From NCBI RefSeq assembly GCF_963662805.1, contig NZ_OY759876.1:1-6271 (forward strand): a DNA stretch of 6,271 nucleotides, in the 5' to 3' direction. The notes under the pieces were generated by a model, which had not been told where the DNA came from, made no database searches, and was given only the letters and a program-made list of their open reading frames with translations. Below are positions 1 through 6,271 of this stretch, in pieces (position 1 is the stretch's first letter; each line of letters starts with the position of its first letter). Made by a program: the position numbers and the translations under genes. This DNA comes from an uncultured Cohaesibacter sp. GTDB taxonomy: Bacteria; Pseudomonadota; Alphaproteobacteria; Rhizobiales; Cohaesibacteraceae.

Positions 1-872
1 ATCGCAGGATCGCCGTTGATTTCATCTAGCACCAGAGGAAGCCCCGTCAGTTCGCAGCAATACTCCTGCGCCCCCATAAGTTCGGTGACATAGTCCTGAA
101 GAGCTGCTGCTGATGGAAACTTGAGGTCCTTCTTCTTCACAATGCGATCCACTGATTGGCCATTCGATGAATTTGCAGTTGAAACAGCGGTGCGGGTCAT
201 GCGTTCAGCAGCATCTGCCGCTTCGAACAACTCCCAAGCGCGCTGATACGCAATTTTGTCAGCCTGCATCCCATATTTGATCGGGGCATACCCATTCTGA
301 GCGGTCTCGCTTCGTTTCTTCCAAAGTGGAGTATCGTGCCACTGGCTTAAGTCATCTCCGGCGATCATTGCTAATGTGTAGTCGCGGTACAAAGTGTTTA
401 AAGACTGAAGCGTAGCCTCCGTGGACAAGAAGTCTTTCGCCTTCGGGTGTAGCTCGTTCCACCTCAGAGGAACGCCTTTCTTTGACGTGTTCACCCAAGG
501 ATCACAGGGCTTATGGCAAACTACAACCTCACGCCCTCGTTCAATAGGTTCCCACTTCGTTTCGTAAGAAGGTACGTCACCGCGAGACGTCGTCCACCAA
601 ATTTCATTTCCGTCCTTATGAACCCAAACATCGCCTACAGTCTCAGCAACAGTTGTCATCAAGTTGAACCAACGAGAGGCTGTTGCCTTGGTAGGTTTCT
701 TTCCTGCAGCAGTGGTGTCGTTCGTCATCCGGCTGGACACGTAAGCCTCACGGTCACCCGCTTCCCAATACTTCTGGGCGTCTACGGCGTTCATAGTCGC
801 CACAGTTCCACGCTCTCGACAGATCGGCCACTCGTAGTTCTGTCGACCGAAGTTTGCAACGAAAACTCTCAT
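1..872 (-). CDS. HNH-endonuclease-like protein, 3' end cut by window edge
   Basis: The ATG at 872-870 opens a frame that stays open to the left edge, giving 290 complete codons. An in-frame TGA lies three codons upstream, so no earlier start in this frame is possible. There is no strong ribosome binding site: a GGAG at 890-887 sits 14 bases away. The protein begins MRVFVANFGRQNYEWPIC. It has a Trp-rich, probably beta-rich N-terminal part (GDVWVHKDGNEIWW, residues 80-93), a conserved-looking CHKPCDPW (119-126), a helical middle and, at 271-280, YCCELTGLPL. From memory of similar proteins, that cysteine-containing segment opens an HNH nuclease domain near the C-terminus. The catalytic His/Asn residues would lie outside the window, so nuclease function is inferred from resemblance only. 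The N-terminal part might recognise DNA or a modified base, but this is speculation. The gene follows the helicase gene after a 277-base gap on the same strand, which fits a defence island. Confidence 0.6.
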   Translation of the reverse strand, partial: MRVFVANFGRQNYEWPICRERGTVATMNAVDAQKYWEAGDREAYVSSRMTNDTTAAGKKPTKATASRWFNLMTTVAETVGDVWVHKDGNEIWWTTSRGDVPSYETKWEPIERGREVVVCHKPCDPWVNTSKKGVPLRWNELHPKAKDFLSTEATLQSLNTLYRDYTLAMIAGDDLSQWHDTPLWKKRSETAQNGYAPIKYGMQADKIAYQRAWELFEAADAAERMTRTAVSTANSSNGQSVDRIVKKKDLKFPSAAALQDYVTELMGAQEYCCELTGLPLVLDEINGDPA

Positions 873-1149
873 TGTGATTCATTTTACTCCATTGTGCTCA
901 TTTCTAGAGTCTTGCTGCCACATACAGGAGATACGAGAAAAATTACCCACAAACGTGTTCAATATCATTTTCCATGCGGGGCTTCTCGCATGATAGGCTC
1001 TTGAAGAGTCATTCAAATAAGGCCCGGTGCCGTGCTGCAATTTCACCCGTCCGGAAATCGGACACTAGGCGAGAGATCACGGCTAAAGGTCAACGCCAGT
1101 AGCCTAAAGATCTGAACAGCCTAGTTGGCGATCCGGGAACCAGGAGCCA
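873..1149. other. Intergenic region between helicase and HNH-like gene
   Basis: I see no gene here on either strand; the open plus-strand frame across part of it is the antisense of the HNH-like gene running on. On the minus strand a TATCAT (995-990) could be a -10 element for the HNH-like gene, but the best -35 at 16 bases (TTTGAA) is poor. A 6-bp inverted repeat, CATGCG at 973-978 with CGCATG at 987-992 (8-base loop), overlaps that candidate. A 5-bp stem, GTCCG at 1049-1053 with CGGAC at 1059-1063, has no following T-run. The gap suggests that the HNH-like gene has its own promoter, although read-through from the helicase gene cannot be excluded. Confidence 0.4.
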
Positions 1150-2385
1150 TCACTCAATCCAGTCGATTCCGGCGGCAGTGATGCGAGCGACGCGCCACCC
1201 ATTTCCCCGAAGCACACCGATCTCAGCATCGTCGAAGGCATCCGCCCGCATAGCCACGCAAAGTAGTCTGGCCGCTCTTGTCATTGCCACGTAGTGAAGC
1301 CTCAGACGCTCCTTTGTTCGATCAGATTGACCATTTCCCCCTTGGGCTTGTCCTAGCAGCCACGGCTTCAACTCTTTCAAATGGTGTGCATAATAAAATG
1401 TTTCCAAGACCAATGTAGCAGTGTGTGTTTCCCCCTTGACCGAGTGGATGGAGCCAACGCGCACTTTCACCGCGGGATCTTGTGTCGCGTCCCTATGGAC
1501 GTTGTTTTGTTTGGCTTTTGCCGCATCAACGCTGCCGATCTCGCTCCACGAAAGAAACTCATTCGCAGCGGCAGGGATTGCATCTGCCGCGCTCATAACA
1601 CGGGCCACAGCCTCGAAAAGTGGCCTGTAATCGGTGTCCCACTTATCCTGTGATGGAGATAGCCGCGAGATCGCGAATGTTCGGACCAAACACCAATACA
1701 TCTCCAGCGCGTCCGTGTTTTCCTCCAGAAGTTCCACTACGTAGCGGTGGCTTCGCTTTCTTGTGCCGATCGCTGTCTCAGGTGACATCAGACGCACGAG
1801 CCTAAGAACACCTTCAGCGAGCTTTTCTACCAGATCTTTTGTTTCACCAGACAACTCGGCAAGGCGGCGTCCTGCCGCCAAATACTGGAGCAGAGTTTTT
1901 GGCCTTGGCTCTGCGTTGGATATCTCTGGATCATACTCTGGCCAGTAGTGCTTTACCGAAAATGGCAGATAGTCGTTCTTGTGAGTCCGGTGAACGGCTC
2001 CCACTGCGGTAAAATCGCCGCTACTTAGTTCAGCGGCTCCAAACTCCTGCCGGAGATAGGCGACATATTCATCTATGACGCGCTCGGCGTTATCGTCATC
2101 GATCAGAAAGATCGCGTGACGGCCCACAAGTTCTGGCTCTCCGCTACGTCCAACACCTCCCTGTCCAACCAAACCATGAGGCGAGACGCCAAGGGGATTG
2201 GCGAGAGCCGCCACGCTATTTCCAAACCGATAGCTGTTCGGGAGCGTCCGCTTGATATCTTCAATGGGGAAGCTATCGATCACCGCTCCATTCTGGCCTT
2301 CATAGGCATAGATGGCTTGGTTCTGGTCACCAAACCTCTGGCGGATTACGGCATGATCACCTGCCATGAAGATGCGCTGGAGTAA

Positions 2386-2391
2386 CCGGAT
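2386..2391 (-). other. Frameshift 2 in the helicase gene (one base missing)
   Basis: The second frame reads LLLIDEVQDNSDSQS and then turns into unrelated residues. The third frame resumes one base back with RLLQRIFMAGDHAVIRQRFG, the normal continuation of a UvrD-type protein between motifs II and III. On the minus strand the junction reads CAATCCGG; a third C (CAA TCC CGG) would repair it. It lies about a dozen bases after the Walker B motif. No slippery heptamer is visible, so programmed slippage is unlikely. Confidence 0.85.
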
Positions 2392-2589
2392 TGAGAGTCG
2401 CTGTTATCCTGCACCTCATCAATCAGAAGCAGCGGGAAACGCCGTCTCAAATACCGCGCAACCTCTGGGCGCTGATCAAGCAAATCGGAAGCCCAAACGA
2501 ACATTTCGTCATGGCAGAACAATCCAGCTTCAAAGAGCTCCGGCAGACCCCCTGCATGCTTTGATAGGTGGCGGACGCCCTGCCAAGCA

Positions 2590-2606
2590 CTCCGCCCTTT
2601 CCCCAA
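2590..2606 (-). other. Frameshift 1 in the helicase gene (one base missing)
   Basis: Upstream the helicase reads ...FDLGDIPWGKG in one frame. The homologous-looking continuation SAWQGVRHLSKHAGGL is found one base back in the next frame. The junction lies in a dense set of short runs (minus strand TTGGGGAAAGGGCGGAG), and adding one G to the last GG would give WGKGGSAWQ. The exact base cannot be fixed from one sequence. Without correction the first frame ends at a stop at 2449-2447 with unrelated residues. Confidence 0.85.
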
Positions 2607-3141
2607 GGGATGTCGCCAAGATCGAACTCAGAATTCTGATAGCGCAGCCGATGAAGACTCTCCCGCCTTTGTTCAAGTGCTCGCTTCGTAGCGAATGAAA
2701 GCCTACTCCATCGCCAATTCAGGCAAATGTCGTTGTCTACGGCCTCAATCGTAATGCCTTTTGATCTCAGCCAAGGTAGGGCTAGGTATTCATTCACGAA
2801 ACCATGTATCGTGCCCACATAGTGCGGATAGGAAAGCAGCCGTTTGCCTTCGGACGTTGCTCCGAGCTTCTTTTCAATCTCGCGCCGCGCTGCATTGGTG
2901 TGAGAAAGAACGCAGATGCCGCGCTCTACTTCTTTCCAATGCCGAGCAAGAATTGCCAGCTTTGCGACAAGCAATGTGGTCTTTCCGCTTCCAGGACACG
3001 CCTCGACATCCAAGGTCCCATTTGCTCGCAGAACACCAAGGCGCGGGTCCGCTCCGTCCGGACCAGAAAACGCAGTTTCAGGCAGCTCGAGGACTTTGCA
3101 AGCCCACCGCACATCTTGGTCGCTAACTTCCGGTAACTCGA

Positions 3142-5199
3142 TCACGTAGGGCCACCTGCTGCTTCTGCGTTGAGCCCGGGTTCCACATCTCCGGCTCCAT
3201 TTGCTGCTTCCTCCCTCCCGTTCCCGGTAGCGTAGCGCACGGCCGCTATGATGTAAGGCGGGAGAAGTCCCGCAAGAGCAGCAGCATCGTACATGCCCCT
3301 CGCAACCTTCCACTCCAAAATCTCGGCAAGATACTGAGCAGCAATTGATTTCGATGCCTTCGGTGAGTTTGTAAAAAGGGCATAGACGTGGGAGGCCAGC
3401 TCATCAGCGTTGCCGTACATCGCCTGTTTTTTCTTAAAATCGACCTTAGCCTTGCGCGTCACACTGAAGATGCTCTCGGTTTTGTCAGGCTCGTTAATAT
3501 TTGCATCTTGACGCGCCAGCACTCCTGCAATCCACACTTCTTCAGCCAGCCCATGTAAAGCGAGGTCATACTCCAGGGTCCAATCATTGGAGACGAACGT
3601 CTCGACAAACTGGCCGCTGGCTTTTGCCCGGATTGCCTCGCGGTGCGTATCCAACTCACCAGCTGCGAAGTCGCTTTTTTTGCGCCATCGGCGGTCGTTG
3701 AGAGCCGGAAATGGCTCCCTCTTCCCGACAATCAAAGGGGCGCAATCCGGCATCACATCCAAATCGGTTATACAGGCGACAGGCACTTTTATCGGACCGT
3801 CTACCTCAGCATCTTTGCGCTGAAATATTCTGGCGAAGCGGCGCAACCCAACGCCGCCCACATTGACGATCGAGACTCCATGAGCTGACAAATCCATCCC
3901 AATCAGCCGCGCAAGCGTTGGCAGTAAGACGTTCTCCGCATCACCCTCGACAATCATGACGCCTCTCGCGAAGAAAAGGTTTGACTTAGTAACGTCAAGG
4001 AATCGCCGCAAAAAGCGGTAGTCGTCGGGACTTAGCTGCGTGTGACCTCGCGCGAGCGTGAAGGCTTTGCCGCCATGAATAAGAACTAGGCTGTCCAAGG
4101 GGATCGCCGAGGCCAAATTAGGGCTGTGCGTTGTCAGAATGATCTGAATTTCGTTCTGGTCATTCCCCCCCGATCCGCTGGACTGTTCGGCCAAGAACTG
4201 CATCAGGCGAAGCTGCCTTTGCGGGTGCAGATGTGCCTCAGGTTCTTCAATGAGCAATAGTGGTAGTCCGCCAGCTTCCGAACCGAGCAGCAAGAGTTCG
4301 CACGCCATAAAGAGCAGGTTATTCGACCCAAGGCCTTGGTTGGCAGGCTGTTCCGGCGTCGCGCCGCTCCTAAGCTCAAGCTCAAGACGTTCGAGAAGTT
4401 GGCGGAGCCTTGCGTCGCGGTCGCCTTGCCTGCCCACGGATATTTGGCCTTCGAGGCTATCACCAGCAAAAGATAGTGGCTTCAGGTAGGTCTCGTTCAA
4501 GGTTTCTCGCGCTTGGCGAATGCCTTCGTGCTCGCCGATTAATGCACTAGAATAATCCCCGATTCCAAGAAGGCTTAGGTCAGCCACATTCGGTGCGGGG
4601 TTCATTTCTGGGTCATAGTCAGCACCCACGTCGATGACCTGCCTGCTGCTCTTGAGAATCTCTGATAGCCTTGAGCCGCGTCCTGCAGACAAGGCATGTT
4701 CGGCATCACGAAGGGGTCGCAGATATGTTGAGCGCAGCAGCTCACGCGCCTCTACATCAAGTGCCGGGCCATTACCATTTTTTCCCGCCCTGACCTCAGA
4801 AAAAACCATCCTGCGCCCACTACGAGCGCCACTTTTGTACTTTGCGGTCCAGTGGACGTATAAGGCCACATCAGGCTGGTCGATTTCATCCACATAGGTC
4901 AGGAACTCAGCAAACGCGCCTTTCTCTTTCAGACTTAGACCATCGAGCCGACAGCAAATGCGAATTTCCCTTCGTCTTTCAACACTCCCGGCGGGCCAGT
5001 GAAAGTCACTATCCTTAACCCTGAAGTATTCCTGATCGCGCGTTCCGAAGATGAAGCGCAATGCATCGATGACAGCCGTCTTCCCTGCGTCATTTTCCCC
5101 TAACAAAGCTGTCAGCCCGGGCGAGAGTGGAAGCACAAACTTTTTCTCTCCCTCGCCAAAACAGCGAAAATTTTCAATCTCAATCTTGCTAATGTACAT
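3142..5199 (-). CDS. gajA: GajA-like OLD-family ATPase/TOPRIM endonuclease
   Basis: A 685-residue OLD (overcoming lysogenisation defect) family protein. Such proteins couple an ABC-type ATPase to a metal-dependent TOPRIM nuclease that cuts or nicks DNA in the cytoplasm; in Gabija, GajA is inhibited by nucleotides and released when phage replication depletes them. The N-terminus MYISKIEIENFRCF is typical of SMC/RecF-like ATPases. Walker A is GENDAGKT (34-41), a signature-like segment is QGLGSNNLLFMA (288-299), Walker B is LLLIEEPEAHLHPQ (314-327) and the switch His lies in TTHSP (356-360). The TOPRIM domain shows VMIVEGDAENVLLP (414-427, Glu418), NVGGVG (446-451), the DxD pair in TDLDV (478-482, Asp479/Asp481) and a later NDWTLEYDLAL (538-548). 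All expected catalytic residues are present. A following UvrD-like helicase marks a class 2 OLD/Gabija pair. Reference GajA is about 578 residues from memory; here extra length includes a Gly/Ala/Glu-rich tail (659-685). The upstream SD is weak (GGGG five bases before ATG). Confidence 0.88.
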   Translation of the reverse strand: MYISKIEIENFRCFGEGEKKFVLPLSPGLTALLGENDAGKTAVIDALRFIFGTRDQEYFRVKDSDFHWPAGSVERRREIRICCRLDGLSLKEKGAFAEFLTYVDEIDQPDVALYVHWTAKYKSGARSGRRMVFSEVRAGKNGNGPALDVEARELLRSTYLRPLRDAEHALSAGRGSRLSEILKSSRQVIDVGADYDPEMNPAPNVADLSLLGIGDYSSALIGEHEGIRQARETLNETYLKPLSFAGDSLEGQISVGRQGDRDARLRQLLERLELELRSGATPEQPANQGLGSNNLLFMACELLLLGSEAGGLPLLLIEEPEAHLHPQRQLRLMQFLAEQSSGSGGNDQNEIQIILTTHSPNLASAIPLDSLVLIHGGKAFTLARGHTQLSPDDYRFLRRFLDVTKSNLFFARGVMIVEGDAENVLLPTLARLIGMDLSAHGVSIVNVGGVGLRRFARIFQRKDAEVDGPIKVPVACITDLDVMPDCAPLIVGKREPFPALNDRRWRKKSDFAAGELDTHREAIRAKASGQFVETFVSNDWTLEYDLALHGLAEEVWIAGVLARQDANINEPDKTESIFSVTRKAKVDFKKKQAMYGNADELASHVYALFTNSPKASKSIAAQYLAEILEWKVARGMYDAAALAGLLPPYIIAAVRYATGNGREEAANGAGDVEPGLNAEAAGGPT
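3152..3157 (-). promoter_or_regulatory. Ribosome binding site for the helicase GTG start
   Basis: AGGTGG lies six bases before the GTG at 3145-3143, inside the last codons of the nuclease gene. Together with the start/stop overlap (GTGA) it fixes the helicase start at this GTG rather than at any codon further into the nuclease gene, and it suggests translational coupling. Confidence 0.65.
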
Positions 5200-5233
5200 T
5201 GCTGCCCCAAGCTTCTTGCCACAGGCCTATAAA

Positions 5234-5248
5234 ATCTTTCTGAAAGAT
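5234..5248. repeat. Perfect 15-base dyad upstream of the nuclease gene
   Basis: The sequence ATCTTTC-T-GAAAGAT has two 7-base arms around one central base. The one-base centre rules out an RNA hairpin, but is normal for a dimeric repressor site. It overlaps the right end of the proposed -10 element and the likely transcription start, which is where an operator would block initiation. No cognate regulator is identifiable in the window; the AraC-family protein to the right is not an obvious candidate. Confidence 0.5.
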
Positions 5249-5275
5249 AATGAGGGTCGCTGAGTATCATGACAA
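5247..5275 (-). promoter_or_regulatory. Candidate sigma70 promoter for the Gabija-like operon
   Basis: On the minus strand TTGTCA (5275-5270, five of six consensus bases) is followed after exactly 17 bases by CATTAT (5252-5247, four of six, including the key A2 and T6). Transcription would start near 5240, leaving a leader of about 40 bases before the ATG at 5199. It is the best promoter-like pair I found in front of the operon. Confidence 0.45.
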
Positions 5276-5666
5276 CCCTTGGGTGCAGTTATTCACGAAA
5301 TCTGCGACCTCCATCAAATCCTGACACTCTGCATTTTCCTCGGGTAGAAGCCATGAGCTGTGGTTTGGTTGTCAGCCATTACACGCCCGATCCACGGACA
5401 CGGTGCTTACTCAACCATTGCAGCAGCATGTCCTGTCGCCATCCTTTCGCTCGTTAACTTTGGCCCGAATACTGCGCCTCCATGGCAGCGGTCGCTTGCC
5501 GTTCACCCCCAATCAAGCAGTTGGTTGCCAGATTTCGCAAGTGCAGTAAGGCAACGCCCACTTTTGCTCCTTACCGATGGAGCCTTGCTAACGCAGCCAA
5601 ATGACCGGTTTCCGCCCATCTATATGATTAGCTTGGAACGCCGGCCCTCTGGTCCGAGCCCTTCAC
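5276..5666. other. Region without a convincing gene between regulator and operon
   Basis: Only short open frames occur. On the minus strand a 21-codon frame starting at 5379 (MADNQTTAHGFYPRKMQSVRI) ends in a TGATG overlap with a 15-codon frame starting at 5314 (MEVADFVNNCTQGLS, stop at 5269-5267). The second frame is open upstream to 5371 and reads SSWLLPEENAECQDLMEVA, which looks protein-like but matches nothing I know. The plus-strand frame from 5360 runs into the antisense of the regulator gene and is not credible. I see no tRNA, terminator hairpin with T-run or flanking repeat. It may be an island boundary with gene remnants. Confidence 0.35.
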
Positions 5667-6271
5667 TCAAACGTCAGACGGCAGAACACCTTCCGCCGCG
5701 TGAAAGGCTCGCGAAAAGGCGTCGGGTGAGCCATAGCCATAGGAACGTGCGACCTGTCCGACCCGCTCGCCGCGCAGAAGAGCTTCCTTTGCTCGGTCTA
5801 GTCTCCAATGACGAAGATAGCTGATCGGAGTTTCACCAACTATGGTCCGAAAGCTGCGCATGAAGGCGGCGCGAGACATGCCTGCAAGATCGGCAAGATC
5901 AGCTGCCTGCCAGTTGCGCCCCGGATTGTCATGCATCGCGACGATGGCTCGTGCGAGACGCGGATCGGAAAGGCCGGCCAGCGGGCCTGATTTGATATGT
6001 CCTGCTGCGATTTCGTCCCTGAGGAGATGAATGATCATCGCTTTGACATAGGCATCGCGCAGCGCTCGCGTCCCACATCGTGGATCCTGTGTTTCCGATA
6101 CCAGAAGCCGGGCGAGGGCTTGCGCTTCACCCTTGAGTGTCAGGCTTTCACCGACGAGGGCAGAGAAGGGGCCTTGGCTCGCAGATGGCGACAGGGTGAT
6201 GGACACAACAGAACGGTCTGATGGGCCAACCACAACATGGCTAACGTCATCGGAAATCGAGAGATCTGCCG
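5667..6271 (-). CDS. AraC/XylS-family transcriptional regulator, 5' end cut by window edge
   Basis: The frame is open to the right window edge and ends at the TGA at 5669-5667, giving 200 visible residues; a GTG at 6233 is internal rather than the start. The C-terminal half holds the two helix-turn-helix units of the AraC family: NWQAADLADLAGMSRAAFMR followed by SFRTIVGETPISYLRHWRLD, then VGQVARSYGYGSPDAFSRAF and a final AAEGVLPSD. The preceding part (ALVGESLTLKG... and RALRDAYVKAMIIHLLRD) resembles AraC proteins with an N-terminal cupin-type sensor, which would mostly lie outside the window. Family members are about 270-320 residues. Ligand and targets cannot be told. It is probably a housekeeping or metabolic regulator unrelated to the defence genes, being separated from them by a region with no convincing gene. 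Confidence 0.9.
   Translation of the reverse strand, partial: ADLSISDDVSHVVVGPSDRSVVSITLSPSASQGPFSALVGESLTLKGEAQALARLLVSETQDPRCGTRALRDAYVKAMIIHLLRDEIAAGHIKSGPLAGLSDPRLARAIVAMHDNPGRNWQAADLADLAGMSRAAFMRSFRTIVGETPISYLRHWRLDRAKEALLRGERVGQVARSYGYGSPDAFSRAFHAAEGVLPSDV

Larger units (their letters stand above)
1150..3145 (-). pseudogene. gajB: GajB-like UvrD/PcrA-family helicase, broken by two frameshifts
   Basis: This is a superfamily 1 ATP-dependent DNA helicase, the expected partner of the OLD nuclease encoded just upstream. The GTG start (3145-3143) overlaps the nuclease stop by two bases. The gene runs in three frames in turn: 3145 to about 2600, about 2606 to 2388, then to the TGA at 1152-1150. 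Restoring one base at each junction gives 665 residues. In that numbering I see motif I EACPGSGKTT (48-57), motif Ia LSHTNAARREI (80-90), VGTIHGF (110-116), motif II LLIDEVQDN (240-248), motif III GDQNQAIY (273-280), motif IV LPNSYRFG (302-309), motif V VGSIHSVKGETHTATLVLET (564-583) and motif VI LRLHYVAMTRAARLL (615-629). No motif is degraded, so the breaks are recent or are sequencing errors. As written, translation would stop after about 232 residues, before the Walker B motif, leaving no working helicase. The reference GajB is, from memory, about 494 residues, so this is a long form. A general repair helicase is less likely given the neighbour. Confidence 0.85.

Noticed and set aside
513..1004. 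Plus-strand open frame of 163 codons
   Set aside because: Most of it is antisense to the HNH-like gene, whose minus-strand frame begins with a clean ATG and family-like sequence. The plus frame gives a composition typical of shadow translation (Ser/Arg/Cys-rich, no motif).
1049..1063. Possible terminator hairpin after the helicase gene
   Set aside because: The stem is only five base pairs and no T-run follows on the minus strand, so it does not meet the pattern of an intrinsic terminator.
2386..2606. Programmed ribosomal frameshifting in the helicase gene
   Set aside because: Two separate shifts would be needed to make one protein, neither site has a classical slippery heptamer, and I saw no obvious pseudoknot or stimulatory Shine-Dalgarno. 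Sequencing error or mutation is simpler.
5360..5824. Plus-strand open frame of 154 codons to the right of the operon
   Set aside because: Its second third and end run antisense through the helix-turn-helix part of the AraC-family gene, and the product has no recognisable motif.
5667..6233. Start of the AraC-family gene at the internal GTG at 6233
   Set aside because: The frame is open beyond this codon to the window edge and the visible part lacks most of the sensor domain, so the true start lies outside.

Overview
The window holds four genes, all on the minus strand, so the reading order runs from the right end to the left. The moderate GC content (about half to 60 % in lines counted by eye) and the cupin-type AraC-family regulator suggest a Proteobacterium, possibly an alphaproteobacterium. 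This is a soft inference. There are no RNA genes, CRISPR repeats, transposases or integrases that I can see.

Right end (5667-6271): the C-terminal 200 residues of an AraC/XylS-family regulator, probably ordinary chromosome. A stretch of nearly 400 bases (5276-5666) with no convincing gene separates it from the next unit. A plausible sigma70-type promoter and a perfect 15-base dyad lie just before that unit.

Centre (1150-5199): a two-gene operon of Gabija type. The first gene (5199-3142) encodes a 685-residue OLD-family protein with an intact ABC-type ATPase and TOPRIM nuclease (GajA-like). The second (3145-1150) encodes a UvrD/PcrA-like helicase (GajB-like) that starts at a GTG overlapping the stop codon of the first. 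In the sequence as given the helicase is broken by two single-base losses, near 2590-2606 and 2386-2391. Putting one base back at each site gives a continuous 665-residue protein with helicase motifs I to VI all present. Both sites lie in short G/C runs, so sequencing error and a genuine recent pseudogene are both possible.

Left end (1-872): after a 277-base gap, the first 290 residues of a protein that resembles large, poorly characterised HNH-endonuclease-type proteins. It is cut by the window edge just where the nuclease domain seems to begin. On the same strand and next to the Gabija-like pair, it makes the region look like a defence island.

Working model: in Gabija, GajA is a nucleotide-sensing DNA-nicking enzyme and GajB an associated helicase that responds to DNA ends or single-stranded DNA. 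If the helicase is truly broken here, the nuclease would be left without its partner. If the breaks are assembly errors, this is an intact long-form Gabija system beside a possible third nuclease.
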